Shown: positions 1 to 11,544, counted from the stretch's first letter. The stretch: DNA of 64,000 nt from Eutreptiella sp. 'Long Island Sound 2002' (GCA_964036045.1 OZ038378.1:25285935-25349934), one strand, 5' to 3'. Program-made: numbers and translations. The notes: generated from the letters alone by a model not told the origin.

Positions 1-408
1 TTGCCCTGCAGATGTATGCTTCCCCGGAGGTGGCATGTTTCCAGAGTGCCGCAGAGCGCTTTTTCGTGAATCCCACTGTGCCCCAAGCCCCTGTCTGGGG
101 ATGTTGAGGCATTGTTGGACGATGGCACATGCGCGTGCGGGGGGTGCAACCCAAAGACAAGCTATGCAAGGCCAGGGGCGGCCAGGTGCTCGCACACCCT
201 CACGGGGCCCTGATCTGCTGCCCAAGCCTCATGGGGCCCTGATCTACTGCCCAAGCCCTGCCACTAGTGCACACCAACTTCTCAGCACGGCTGATGTGGA
301 GCGATCCGCTGCGGGGGCACGGGCACGTGGGGCGGGATTTTGCCTCCCTCTCGCGATATTTGGAGGCCTTTTTGGGTGAGGAGGGTCAAATCGGACTTCA
401 GCCTGGGG
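1..408. other. No supportable feature
   Basis: I see no open frame with protein-like composition under either the standard code or the TAA/TAG-as-Gln code used elsewhere in this window. The stretch is GC-rich and unique within the window. Confidence 0.4.
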
Positions 409-798
409 TTGGTTGCTTTGAAGAAGCCCCGGTTATCATATGTGGCCTGCACGCTGCTCTTAATGGGGTCGTCCTTATTGGCATGCACATGACTGGAAAT
501 GCAAGCAGGAATGACAAGGCAAAGGTCAAGGAAAGGGGTGAAGGGAGGGTGTGCAGGGAAGGGATGAAAGGATGGAGCGAAAGGAGGATTTAGGGAAGGG
601 CTTAGTGGCATCTGAAATTGCAATGGCCATCATGTCCAGTGCATATCGCTGCGTTGCTGGGGCTAAGCTGAGCTGTAGAACAGGCTGTAGGAAAGCCACA
701 ACGCAAAGGCCAGAAGGACCGCGCCAGGGACCTCAGAAAAAACCAAGTTGCACCACACTTGCCAGCACACTGAAAATACAGCACACTATACGGCACAG
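409..798 (+). repeat. Direct duplication, copy 1
   Basis: This block reappears at 1502-1864 in the same orientation with only scattered substitutions. It carries about 30 extra bases near 655-690 that copy 2 lacks. Short frames run through both copies, but they shift at that indel and look like shadows. The two copies are about 1.1 kb apart, as expected for a segmental duplication or two insertions of one element. Confidence 0.8.
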
Positions 799-1501
799 CC
801 AAGTGGTTGCACTGCGTGCGCACTACGTGCAGTGCCCATGCAATGAAACCTAGCCAGGGAGGAACGGAGGAAACCACCTCGCATTATGCAGGCGTCACAA
901 GGGTCTTTATATCCTTGGTGGTTGGTGGCTGTGGCCAAGCGCAATCTGCTGTTGCGTGAGTGTGTTGGAAGATGGTGGCACCCCTCTGGGGACATAGGCA
1001 TTCCGCCTTGACCCGATTTGGGCCCAACTTGTAGCAATATGCAACACTATGTGGGCCGTTACTGATAAGCCATGCTACTGATTTGCGATGATCCGAGAGT
1101 GCGGATGCAGGGTTCAAGTGCTGGCTCATAAAGAGAATCTACAAGGACATTGTTTCCTGCAAATAGCAAGGCAATGGCCATGAAGGTTGGAATCTGCTTA
1201 GGAGTGTGAAACAACCCACCCGACGATTTGTTGCATTGTGAATGTACACGTCGCCCGGTGATTCCCGATCATCATAATCCACCATCCACCTATAACAAAG
1301 AACGTGCAGCAAAACCGGGCGAAAATGGCTGAAAATGAGTGAAAATGGGTGGCAATTCAAATGTGCCACATCCTCAAGGCACAAGAAGCGTAAAAAACCT
1401 GTTATGGAACAACAAACTTGTGAAAAGGGGCCAAAACTAGGGTTCAAGTAGTTGCCCACATACAAAACTTTGCATTGCGTGCGCACTGCGTGCATGGCAT
1501 T
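799..1501. other. Spacer between duplicated blocks; nothing recognised
   Basis: No protein-like frame, structured RNA or repeat was recognised between the two copies of the duplication. Confidence 0.35.
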
Positions 1502-1864
1502 CCTTGCTTTGAAGAAGCCCCGGTTATCATGCGTGGCCTGCACGTTGCTCTTAATGGGGTCGTCCTTATTGGCATGCATATGACCAGAAATGCAAGCAGG
1601 AATGACAAGGCAAAGGTCAAGGGAAGGGGTGAAGGGAGGGTGTGCAGGGAAGGGATGAAAGGATGGAGCGAAAGGAGGATTTAGGGAAGGGCTTAGTGGC
1701 ATCTGAAATTGCGATGGCCATCATGTCCAGTGCATATCGCTGCATGGCTGCAGGAAAGCCACAACGCAAAGGCCAGAAGGACCGCGCCAGGGACCTCAGA
1801 AAAAACCAAGTTGCACCACACCTGCCAGCACACCGAAAATACAGCACACTACACAGCACGTTAG
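1502..1864 (+). repeat. Direct duplication, copy 2
   Basis: Second copy of the 409-798 block, same orientation, shorter by about 30 bases after the shared word GCATATCGCTGC. Identity appears high by eye, suggesting a fairly recent duplication. Confidence 0.8.
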
Positions 1865-2021
1865 TGATGGCGGGTGCTGTGATTGCGATTGGGCTCTGTT
1901 GTGTGGCCCCACTCCCTTCCGTGTTTTGAGATGGAAGGCCATTCAAGGAGCCTGGAACTAGGTATTTAGTGTGAGGGTGACTGGCGCTTCCCTACATTTC
2001 CCTCGGCATTGGGGGAATGTT

Positions 2022-2046
2022 TGCCCGGCGCGCGCCCGGTGCGCTA
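2022..2046 (+). repeat. GC-rich 25-bp direct repeat, left copy
   Basis: The motif TGCCCGGCGCGCGCCCGG plus seven further bases recurs at 2667-2691 with one mismatch. The two copies bracket the Harbinger-like fragment. The inner GGCGCGCGCC is itself palindromic. Confidence 0.6.
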
Positions 2047-2175
2047 CTTTTCTATTAACTATCCCGGCTTCAGCCCTAGATTTACCCTCTCATGGACAAG
2101 CTCCCCAAGTCGACCACGTTGCACTGCACACCTTCCCTACAAAGCACGTTGCACAATAAAGCAATATCTGTGAAT

Positions 2176-2653
2176 TCAGCAACTCCAACTGTCATCTGTA
2201 TTATACTTCACAACAACATTGCTCCCACAAGTGTGGGTGTCAATACATTCAGTACAATAGTGCTCCTTACACTCATCATAAACTGCGATGGTGGAGCGCT
2301 TCTGGCAACACAACACACACACTTCTGCCTCATCCTCTGCCTCATCATGCGTGCCACAACCGAGCAAACAGCTGCTCGATGCGTGCCCTATACCACCCGT
2401 GCACGTCATTGTAACATTGTTGGCGGGCTGTCAAAGTGCCATTCTTTCTTCCAATGAATGGCACAATGACATGAATCCGGCCTTTATAAGCACCATCATG
2501 GCCCCCAACTTCGAAATCAAAGAAATCACCTCGGGTACGAGAAGGTCCATACCCATCCCAAATCAAGACATCTGCTGATGTCCCGGGGGCCAAGGGGCAA
2601 ATCCATATAATGTTGCCCAACATATCAACGGCAACAGTCCACCGGTGGGGCAC
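2176..2653 (-). pseudogene. PIF/Harbinger-type DDE transposase C-terminal fragment with cysteine/histidine tail
   Basis: The 2653-2345 frame reads like the end of a DDE_Tnp_4 (Harbinger/PIF) nuclease: a VAVDMLGNI strand, a hydrophobic IVPFIGRK segment, then QQCYN, a spaced R and the IEQLFARLWH helix that carries the family's last acidic residue. This frame ends in TGA. An overlapping frame (2409-2176, also ending in TGA) continues directly from the same point and encodes a CVLCC...DEC..HYC..C...H cluster resembling a B-box zinc finger. A one-base shift or an intron would join the two. The N-terminal half and first catalytic Asp are missing upstream, where the frame meets TGA and the GC-rich repeat. 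Probably a dead or truncated element copy. Confidence 0.65.
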
Positions 2654-2666
2654 GGGTCACAAAAGA

Positions 2667-2691
2667 TGCCCGGCGCGCGCCCGGCGCGCTA
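2667..2691 (+). repeat. GC-rich 25-bp direct repeat, right copy
   Basis: Matches 2022-2046 with one mismatch and lies immediately upstream (in coding sense) of the Harbinger-like fragment. Confidence 0.6.
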
Positions 2692-4195
2692 ACGTTCCCC
2701 CATTCTTGAAAAGCCAGCCCCCAAGAACCAGCATCCAAACTCCGGAACTTTGGAACGCCGTGACAGTGCATTCTGTAACCGTGCTTCTACAGATGGGGTG
2801 CGACAGATGGGCAACATAGCACTGCAGTTGGTGACGTCACTTGCAGGTGGGCGTAGCGGTCGTTGTCGAAAAGGTGCCCTGAGTCCTCCTCCTAAGAATG
2901 TTTATGAACCTCTGCACCCCTTGGTAAGGGCATGGGGAAGGACAGTTGGACAAAGACCGGACAAATGCAATCACCATCATTGATGCGCGCCCTAAGACGT
3001 CTGATACTGGTGGGTCCCTTTTTTGTTTCAACGCCCTCTTTGCATTCCTGCTGCGACATACATGGCAACACCTGCCTGCAGACATCCAGCTGCCGACCCC
3101 TGTGGACGCCTGTATGCGTACCCTTGCAGACTCATGCCAACAAAGCCTGTGCTGTGCATGGTTGCATTCTATTTGATGCAATGCAGTAATGCAGCTCTGT
3201 TGCATACACGGGAAACAGTGTGTCCCTGTATATTTGGTGCATTTCCAGGGGGATGTGAGACGACTTGCAAATTTCTTGGAATCCCATTGCTTGGGAGTTT
3301 CCGATTCAATTCAATTAAATTCAATTCAATTTGCATCCCCTGCAAAGGCCTACCCCGCTTGCAGACCCCTGCCTGTAGTACTTGCTTGATTCCATTGCTG
3401 TCCACGAAGTCGAAAAAGGTTTGTGGGCTGGTGAGTCGGGGACCACACGCCGGATTTGCTACCTACGTGAGGAAGACAGCATGCATGAAGACCCCTGTTT
3501 ACAGAAGCCCTGCTGCAGACTCTGACTAGACCTGCCTGATTGTGAACCGATGTTTCACTCGTGCTATGTCGCGTGTTTTCAGCATTTCTGTGCATCGCTT
3601 TCTAGGAGAAATATCTGCAGCAAGTGTCTACAGCCTACATGCGGGCTGCAGGGAGGCATCTGCACGCAGGTCTGCAGGCAGGGACAAGCTTCTATAGATG
3701 GGCTGCAGGCAAGATTCTTCACGCAGACCGTGCAGGCAGGGGTGTAGGCAGGCGCCAAAAAACGGGAAAAACGGGAAAAACGAATTAAAGGCAACACAAA
3801 AAATCACCATCATTGACGATCCCTCTGGTGCGTCTGATGATGGTGGCGAGTCCCATTTTTCCTCCAAGTCCCGCTTTGCATTCTCCATTTCTATGCAAGC
3901 TGCAGATTACAAAATTACACATCTCTGCAAAACTTGCCAAAACAAAAGTGTCGTGCACTGCAGACTCATCAATTGTAAACTGACAGAGCACCAGGGAAAG
4001 ATCATTGCAGGCAGGTCAGGCCTGAATTGGGCTTGCGATGCTTTGCTATGCGCCCAATTGGTGGTGTCAGGATATAGTCCCGGAAGATAAAGGTAAACAG
4101 CTATCAGCTCGTGCCACCCAGTGTTTTGCCACACAGAGACTTTGCGTTGTGAGGCCCTGGGGTGTAAGCAGGTGTCTACATTGGCATCCACAATC
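2692..4195. other. Unannotated stretch rich in TGCAGGC/CTGCAG words
   Basis: Several open frames of 70-170 codons cross here on both strands, but they overlap each other, shift, and have the cysteine-rich composition expected from repeated CTGCAGG words (for example around 3620-3760). A short AATTCAATTCAATT run lies near 3305. No gene is supported. Confidence 0.35.
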
Positions 4196-4613
4196 AGCAC
4201 TTCTGAGTAACATGTGCAATTTATTGAAATTAGCACAACAAATGGAGTCCGGAAAAGCAAAGGATGCGAGTCGTTGGACAAGCAGGTGCTTCTGGAAAGG
4301 CAAGGGGGTGCAGAACACACCTGTTTGCAACCTTCCGCTTCAAGCCATGCCGAAGGCCATACGAAGCCTTAGTGCCTGGCATATGGCCGGTGTATCCTGC
4401 GACACATCCCAGCACAGTTTGCCCTGGGGCAAACACGTCAGAAAGCTTCCGGGTTGTTACCTCCCTCTCCCCAGAGATGTTGATGGGAGGCAATGTGGGA
4501 GCTCGTGGGGCTCGGATAGAGGTGCCTCCACCGGTTGGGGCATCAGGTGGCACGGGTCGCAGACCAGTGGAAGGTGCTCTTGGAGGGGCATACATGGCCT
4601 GCATATGGTGCAT
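4196..4613 (-). CDS. Possible ciliary microtubule inner protein (CIMIP2/FAM166-like) exon
   Basis: Open from ATG at 4613, with an upstream in-frame TGA at 4629, to TGA at about 4196, reading through one TAA at 4230. A basic, proline-rich N-terminus is followed by GYTGHMPGTKASYG, which resembles the GYTG.xPG....YG signature of the FAM166/CIMIP2 family, small axonemal proteins bound inside doublet microtubules. The match is one motif only. Directly after KRKVANR there is an AACAG/GTGTGT junction that would make a good splice donor, so the residues after it may be intronic. If correct it implies an organism with flagellated cells. An unrelated protein with a chance motif remains possible. Confidence 0.35.
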
Positions 4614-4929
4614 TGGAGATAGAGGGCATCAGGCACATTAAATTTGTTTCCGGAGATCAAGCTAATCTGCACACCCATTTCAGCATGTGGTGCATGATCC
4701 TAGACCAACTTGGTGTGGACCCACCGCCCTAGTCCCAACGTGTCAAGTGCTCTAAAGATGCATTTACAATTCTAATGTGTCATTGAATGTGGCGGTATGT
4801 GCAACTCAAAAAGCGAAACACAGGGGTGGCGATAGATATGAAGGGAGCTGGGGTTGTTGAGGGAGATGGAGTTTAACAACATCCAACACTTCGTTGGGCT
4901 GGCCTACAATGATCCATCACAGCCTATGA

Positions 4930-5400
4930 TGTTTTAGTGAGCATCTTCTCTTTGGGCTTAAAGGTTGGGCATTATGGCATCTCTTGAAACTACCTCAACC
5001 TGTCAATTTGTGGCAAATAGCTCTCAAAAGAACCACAAACTCTGCTAAAGAGCCTCTCTTGAGACACAACTGGATGACGGCAAGAATCGATGGAACAAAA
5101 CTTAGTCATGGAGATGTAATAATGACGGTCACCAGCACCTCAAAAGATATCTTCTATAAGACAAACCCCACATTGGGTCCAACATTCACCAAAATATTTG
5201 TACTGGTAGCCGGAATTGATGGGGTATTCTATGAGGGGGCTGGAGGACAACGCCAAATACGCAAAGCAAACGCAAAGAAAACCTTGTTCAATTGGGCGTC
5301 TCAAAGGGCTGAAATAGTGGGTGGACAGTGCACTCTGCGCTTTAAAGACTGCATCTTTGCTTTTTTTTTCCCCTTCAGGCTCAACAATTTGCTTAACCCC
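4930..5400 (+). CDS. Exon-like open frame, unrecognised
   Basis: A plus-strand frame open from an upstream TGA (4927) to TGA at 5605. Its first 150 codons have protein-like composition (for example TARIDGTKLSHGDVIMTV), while the last third turns hydrophobic and overlaps the better-supported minus-strand gene ending at 5419. I therefore accept only the first part, probably an exon. There is no TAA/TAG in it and no recognisable domain. Confidence 0.2.
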
Positions 5401-5418
5401 TGCTACCCTCCACTTGAT

Positions 5419-6391
5419 TCAGCCTGTGCCGTTTCTAGATCTCTTTGCCTAGAGTCTCAGCCCATCTACTCTCCACCGCAAGTCCTTGTACTATGTCCAT
5501 GCACATACTGTAAATTTGTTGCCATAGGCATGGGGCTAATGGATGTGCAAAACCCTTCTTTTTTTGGCGGACCCCCTACGAATCATAGCTGCCCTGTACT
5601 CAACTGACAAATGCTTATTTCGGATGATCCTGGTAATAGAAATCTTAGGCCCAATGTGGGGCAGTGCGGCCACTGTGGTGCCCCCTTCGAAATTGCGCTG
5701 CCCCCTACAGCACACGTGAAATCCGAAAAACCCCTCCAAATCCTGCCCCCTGTTGGGCTGTGGTCCCCACTTATGGTAACAAATCTATGATATGGACATG
5801 TTCAGGATATCATGCACGCTCTGTCTTCCGTGTGCCTTCTTGGTATACCAGTGGTCCATGATACAATGCACGAATGGAAGCAAGTGACTTTGCAACTTTT
5901 CACAAAATATCCTCCTATGCCTCTTTGTCTTGGGTGTCCTTGATGATACAAAATCAATCAAGCAGAGCATGCAACCGTGAGCACTAGTGCTACAACTTCG
6001 GTTTTCGCTCACACCACTGGCACGTATGTTTGGTGGTATATTTCACAACAGTAGCATAAATATCACCATAGCGTGGGGTACAAAGCCAATGACACAGTGA
6101 GATAACAGCATCACTTGTCCACTCTTTGGCTTCGAACAGAGCGAACGTCACATGTCTACAGGCTATGTATGTTAGGACCAGAGGATACATAAAGGTGTAT
6201 TTGGCTAAGCACGAAGGATACACTTTCAGTGAGGACACACTATGTTTTTTCTTTTCGGCTAAAAAGCTGCGGGATATTGTCAACTATCCGATGTGTGCCA
6301 ACGTAGAGGAAGACCCAAAAGCCGGATCCCTACACAAGCTGTTGCAATGAAACAAGAAATTGCGCCCCCAAGAGCACTTGCAAGCACCAAC
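5419..6391 (-). CDS. Unknown cysteine-containing protein, TAG codons in frame
   Basis: Two consecutive minus-strand blocks. The first opens after TGA at 6392 and runs to about 5992, with one in-frame TAG. It contains CKCSWGRN, FHCNSLC and a later CHWLC...TCQWC set suggesting zinc binding. The second runs from about 6010 to TGA at 5419 in another frame and contains three TAG codons (5785 is followed by two at 5536 and 5491, then a fourth at 5449) with no TAA or TGA for roughly 190 codons. The blocks meet near 6010-5960 with a one-base shift that could be a small indel or an unrecognised intron. Composition is protein-like throughout. No family recognised. It diverges from the plus-strand gene starting near 6352. 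Confidence 0.5.
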
Positions 6392-6933
6392 TCATTCAGC
6401 AAGGGAGCAGGCGTGGCCCAAAGGGAAGAGCAACCTTAAGAAGCGCAAGAATAGTACGAGGGCTTCTCTAACCCGTCGGCTATGTGTGCCAGTTGCAAGG
6501 GTTTGAAGTCCTTGCACTCGAGGGCTAGGACTTGGTCAACCTTGGAACTACGGAGTGGACGAAGAAGTTTGTGCATGCCTTCCAGCACAAGGGCGTCATG
6601 GCCCACATGCTGATGGGGTCTCACAACGTCGAGGAGCTACCAAAAGATGGCAGCTATCGTGTGGTGCAGACCACCGAGTGGTGTTGGTACATTCGTTTGG
6701 GCGCAAAGCCAAAGCGCAGAGTCAAGATGCTCCGTGACAGGCTCGGAGCAGGCGGAAACCTACTCGAGCACCAACACTTGAGAAATTGCTATGAGTGTGG
6801 CAAGGAGGCATATGGACATGGAACGGCGATGGGCAAACTCGAAACCTAAGAGGCAGAGGAGGCTGACAAAGAAAACGGCAGTGAAGCAAGTAGCATACTA
6901 GCAGCACATGGAAGAACTCCAACAGCCGCTTGA
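6352..6933 (+). CDS. Unknown protein with knuckle-like CYECGK motif, TAA/TAG in frame
   Basis: One frame runs through TAA at about 6468, TAG at about 6523 and TAA at 6847 and ends at TGA 6931-6933, about 190 codons without another stop. The sequence is protein-like on both sides of each TAA/TAG. Near the C-terminus LRNCYECGKEAYGHG looks like half of a zinc knuckle, as in retroelement or transposon proteins, followed by an acidic tail (EAEEADKENGSE). The frame is still open upstream of 6352, so the start is unknown. Under the standard code only a 105-codon central piece would be called. Confidence 0.5.
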
Positions 6934-7442
6934 ACACGTCTAGCCACCGGACATCTTGCTATTTTGATACTGCCAACAGCTTCACCAGAATTCTCTCCAG
7001 CTGTCTAGTTCCAATGAATATTGAATCGCTGGGGTTTCGCCCCATCCTTCGGATTGCCCTCCAGCGGAGGAACCGGACCCAACGTAGTGCCCACGGCCCC
7101 ACTCCGGGTGTACGCTCTGCGGTTGACCTTCTCATCCTAGAAGGCGACAGTACCCTAGATTGCATCCAATCCTCGGACCTTGATTCCCGCCATTTCCCCC
7201 ACTCCTAAGCTTGCCACCGTCGACAGTATCGCTGCTGCTGCCACCGCTTAGTCGGTTGGGTTCTAGGCCCGGGCGGCCATTGTGTGCAAGGCCGCAACCG
7301 ATCCCCACAATACTTTCCTATCATCCCATGCATTCTCTGCGTTACTTGCTTGCCCCCAAATCCCCACCCGCGGCCCCTCATCCTCCCCTCTCGCGAACCC
7401 TACCTCTACCATCCTGGCCAACTCCTGTCCCCTATACTGCTA

Positions 7443-8071
7443 AAGGGGGGGGGGCGTATAATTGCAGGGTGGCAAATAATTGCAGGGGGGTAAATAATTG
7501 CAGGGGTTTGACAGAGAAACCCGGAGGCTGAAATAATTGCAGGGCCAAGCCAACGAACACAACTGACATCACATGCGCAAAACCAGAATTGTCTTTAGTG
7601 GTCTTTCTTCTTCAGAAGCACAGCCATGGTTTGTTGCAAAGGCTTTTGTTGGGCTGCAGGTTTTGGCAGGGCCGCAGCAAAGCTTGCCGCCAGTGCTCTC
7701 TCAAACTCTGCCACCTGAGGTGCCTCACGCACATACTTAAAGCCATGTGGCTTGAGTGGGAAAGCCATAATGTCAGACGGGGCTGTACCTGGGACCAATC
7801 CCAATGAAATAAATGCCTTATCCAATTTGTAACCCATTTTGGTTTGCAGCTGAGACTAGCACAATGCAACCAATTTTGTTACTATAATCCGTTTCTCAGA
7901 AGCAGTGCACCTCGGTTTTTTGCGGTTCACGTCAATCTCAGTGAATGCAACACTGCAGCACAGGGACAGTGAATAATTGCAGGGGGGGGGGGGATAATTG
8001 CAGGGGGTCCACAGAATTTTACAAAGCCCCGATTAATTGCATCCCCCCCGCAATTATACGCCTCCCCCCTT
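7443..8071. mobile_element. Short Mutator-like (MULE-type) element with 10-bp target-site duplication
   Basis: The ends are inverted repeats of about 27 bp (AAGGGGGG...GGCGTATAATTGC at the left, its complement at the right). They are flanked by near-perfect 10-bp direct repeats, TATACTGCTA (7433-7442) and TATATTGCTA (8072-8081). A 9-11-bp duplication is the hallmark of Mutator-like elements. AATAATTGCAGGG is repeated three to four times just inside each end, like subterminal transposase sites. At 629 bp it cannot encode a transposase but carries the open frame described next. Confidence 0.7.
7500..7990 (-). CDS. Open frame inside the MULE-like element
   Basis: Reading TAA/TAG as Gln gives an uninterrupted frame across most of the element, with a TAG near 7855 and a TAA at 7595. 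The central part (AFTEIDVNRKKPRC, then KLDKAFISLGLVPG and an Ala/Gln-rich stretch) is protein-like, while both ends merge into the AATTGCAGGG repeats. It may be a captured host-gene fragment or an element-specific protein. No family recognised. Confidence 0.4.
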
Positions 8072-8081
8072 TATATTGCTA

Positions 8082-8673
8082 GCCTAGCCTCGGCTGCCAC
8101 GTCCAAGCGCCCTTCTCTCTGCGGTCGGCATCACGCTTCCATACGCCATTCTCATCGCCATTGCAACGAATCAGACAGCGCATACGGCGCCGAAAAACAC
8201 ACTGCATTGTCATGTGCGGGTGGGTGGTGCCTACAAAAAGAGGCCGATCCCATGCAGCTGTCCTACAAGGCATGGGAAAACCAGGGGATCCCCGCAGCCT
8301 TGTGGACGGCCAAGGTGGTCGGGTTTTAAAAGCCACTAGTGCAGGGCTAGTTTGCGTCGGGGAGGGAGGGGGTTGAGCGCCGCGACATCACCCTCCTCAT
8401 CCCCCCCCCTTCTTCGTCTACCACCATCTCACCATCCCCCTCCCTTTTGAAAGCCCCCCCCTGCCGCCCACTCTACACTCACGTGGCTATCCCCTTGGTT
8501 GTCCCTCTCCCTCCTCCGTTTTTCCTTCTTTTCCTTAAGAGGAGTCTCCGCTTGACTCCCCCCTTCGCTTAGCGGAGGGGACAAAGCGGGTGCCACTGGT
8601 GAAGTTGATGGTGCTGATGTTGTTGCTGGGCACAGCTCCACTCATTCTATTTCCACAAAAGAAACAAAAAAAT
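8082..8673. other. Nothing recognised; C-rich with poly-C tracts
   Basis: Short frames only. Runs of C at 8400-8460 and an AT-rich patch at 8640-8740 downstream of the hAT-like gene, possibly its 3' untranslated region. Confidence 0.3.
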
Positions 8674-11544
8674 TCACACCTAGTGGGTAATTTTTCGAAA
8701 CTCAGATTAATACACGAAACATTCATGAATATATTAAACATTGAAAGTCGCCACCGTTAATATTGGCCCTCCAAAGAAAAGCAGGATGTCACAATCATCA
8801 GCAACTGCTTCAGTGCCTTGTACACATTGAAGCATCATAGCATCCAATGATTCTCGTGCATTTAGCTACCGTGAAACCCTTTGCCTTGGCCATTAATCAA
8901 AACGTGCGCAGGCAGCCAGGTGGCGTGCCACTGCAACGCCTTGTCCCTTTGCACATTGTTGCAAAGGGGGAAAGTTGGAATGCAATGCCATGCACATGCT
9001 AAAGACATGTGTCTCCACAATGCCCTGCATAGTACTACTGCACCTCCCACGTAACGAGATGGCACGTGCTACAGCAGCTTCAGCAGGAAAATATGTTCGC
9101 AACAACGCAAGGACGTGACAAACATTGACCCACTGTGCATGCGATTTTTCAAGAGCCAAGGCCTCCCACATCTTGGACATTAGCACGTTTGCAAAGTGCT
9201 TTACCATGTGCTCCTTAAGGCCCACCCACTCTGCCAAGACACGGTCGCAGTTCACATGTGCCGCACTCAACTCATCTTGGTGTAACGCCATGAAATGCTG
9301 CAACTTTTGTACACCATATGTGGCATGTTCACTGATGGACAGAGCCAGCAAACAGCCATGGTCCAACAACACTACACACTCCAGCACCCCCGTTGGGTCA
9401 ATTGTTGCCTGGCCCTCCCTGATGCCAACAAGAAACACATCAGTTGCTGCACGTGCCTCATCGCTTGGAACAGGGGGGGATGATGCACACTTTTGTCCAC
9501 TTGAATCAAATTGGACCAACTGCACACCATGCCACACACCTATTATAGTTTGCTCCTTGAACTGTAACCAGCCTGGACCCTCCTCTCGGGCCACCTTCTG
9601 TAACCGTGCCTGTAGCATATCTGTGGCGGTGGCTAAATGTGCACCAGTGGGCGCATGCAGTTGTGCCCCATTGTTAAAAAACCGCATGCTATGTAAGATG
9701 TCCCCACAAACCACCCCCCATGCAAGTAAAGTGGCATCATGGCAGTCCTCCCACACGTCCTCCTCTTTAGTGGAATGTTGCACCTACACATCCCAATGCC
9801 GTGCCACCCGGGGGACATTGGCCAAGAAAGCAGTGTTACGACGTGCATTTGCCTGCGACCACCTGATGCGGTGACCATTGGGGATGAGTTGCAGACCACT
9901 GCGTTTATCAAGTTGCACACAGTTTTGCAACTCCTTCCATTGCCATGCTCCATTGTACAGGGCCCGTTGGCGATACACAACTGCCATACAATCAACATGG
10001 GTAGGGCAAGCAGCCTGCAATGCATGACCAGCTTCCGTTGCAACAAATGGCACGGCTCACCCATGGGGGTCATCACGACCAACCATATCCCCATCAGGGC
10101 AAACACATTGTTTCTTAATGGTAGAGAGATCAACAACTTGGCATGCACTAGCACCCCGCACCCCAACGTTGGAAGCCCCGTCCACTGTAAAAGTCACAAC
10201 CCTCTTCGCCCACCAATCGCGGTCTCCAATCCAGGTCAGTAGGAAAGGTTCTAGGTGCTTTGTAAGCTCCTGTGCATCACCGCACGCCACATCCCCCATA
10301 CCAAGGAACCGTTCACACATGCCACCCGGGCCAGTCCCAGGGAAAACAAGCAGAATGGCATACTTATTTATGCGATGCCTTTGCTTGTCCGAGTCGTCAA
10401 GCAACAGTGCAATGAAGGGTGTCATATATAGGATGTTTGCTACATCATCTTGCATGGCATCATGCATTGCTGCAATAGCCTTCTCAACTATCCACCGCCA
10501 TGAACCATGGTGCCCCGGGGCAGATGGCAATGAGCAATGAAGAAGAATCCGCTCACTTATGGCACGGATGGACATGCATATCCGCGACCCAATACAAACC
10601 TCAACCAACCGCGACAAAATGGCTGCCTTAGCATCGGTCACTGGCACACCAATGTCCATGGCCTCTCCCCCCTCATGAGCACAATGTTCCTTCCTACCAC
10701 TTCAACTTTGGCAGCAGTGGGGCACAATGCATGATATCATTTAGCACAATCCTACCTAAAACTCTCTTCGGCCAATCGGTGGTGGTGCCCTGGCCTCTGC
10801 AGATTCTTGCGTGGTGATGTTGTACAATGCGACAACCCTAAGTGGCTTTCCAACACCTCCCTCTGCCATGTGTTCTGGCTAGAGGTCTTCATGCGCATCC
10901 CTTGGCCACATGTTCCCTCTACTAGGGCACTATTGGCCCTAGAGGGACGTGCCACCCCAGGCTTGCCACACACATTAGCCCATGCACTCAACACCACCAC
11001 ATGTTGTAAACCGAAACCGCCAATGACCATCTACAAACGCTTGAAGGGTCTTTGGACCAATGTCGGGTTGCCTAGGAGCCGCCTGCATCAACATGCAAAA
11101 CACTTCCTTCCCTGCTGCAACCAATGCAATGGACCGCACCCTGTCTTGCTCCACCGACCGTGCCACGGACATTTGTGACACACCGTGCTCTGCATGCCGC
11201 TCATCCCACTCCTTTGCATGCTGTGCTCTAAGTTGCATCTGTTGTGCCTCCACACGCACTTGCAAATGCGTGCTACTCGCACCTTGCGTTTTTGCAACGG
11301 CCGTGCTACCGCCTCAACAAATTCTGACGATGGCTGTGTCACACCAACTGACGTGATGTCTTGCTGGTTACTGCAAATATGAGGTAGCAGCGCCAAGGCT
11401 GCCACACACATGTCACTTGGCATACTCTGGGCATGCATATTCATGTTCCTGTCCCCGGCCCCTGATGGACACTGCATTGCATGGGGGGGGGGGGGGGGCA
11501 CCTGGTGTTAGCGCCATGGCTGGCACATAGGTGTCGGTAGCCAT
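8674..11544 (-). CDS. hAT-superfamily-like transposase gene with two 69-nt introns
   Basis: Proposed model: ATG at 11544; exon 1 to 10763; intron 10762-10694 (GT...AG, phase 2); exon 2 10693-10084; intron 10083-10015 (phase 0); exon 3 from 10014 to a TGA as far as 8674. Exon 1 contains at least four TAA/TAG codons and exon 3 a TAG at 9784 and later TAA/TAG, all in frame. Exon 2 has IALLLDDSDKQ and, 90 residues on, FTVDGASNV, matching the first two catalytic Asp positions of hAT/ZNF862-type transposases. Exon 3 has an NGHRIRW segment like the family's GTRWL and a C-terminal region like the dimerisation domain. A poly-C tract near 11483 and a frame change near 11270 need one-base corrections, so the copy may be decayed or misassembled. 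The last 70 codons are uncertain. Confidence 0.55.

Noticed and set aside
3023-4622. Plus-strand frames of 168 and 194 codons
   Set aside because: Overlapped by competing frames; Cys/Gln-rich composition explained by CTGCAGG words; the second is antisense to the better-supported 4196-4613 exon.
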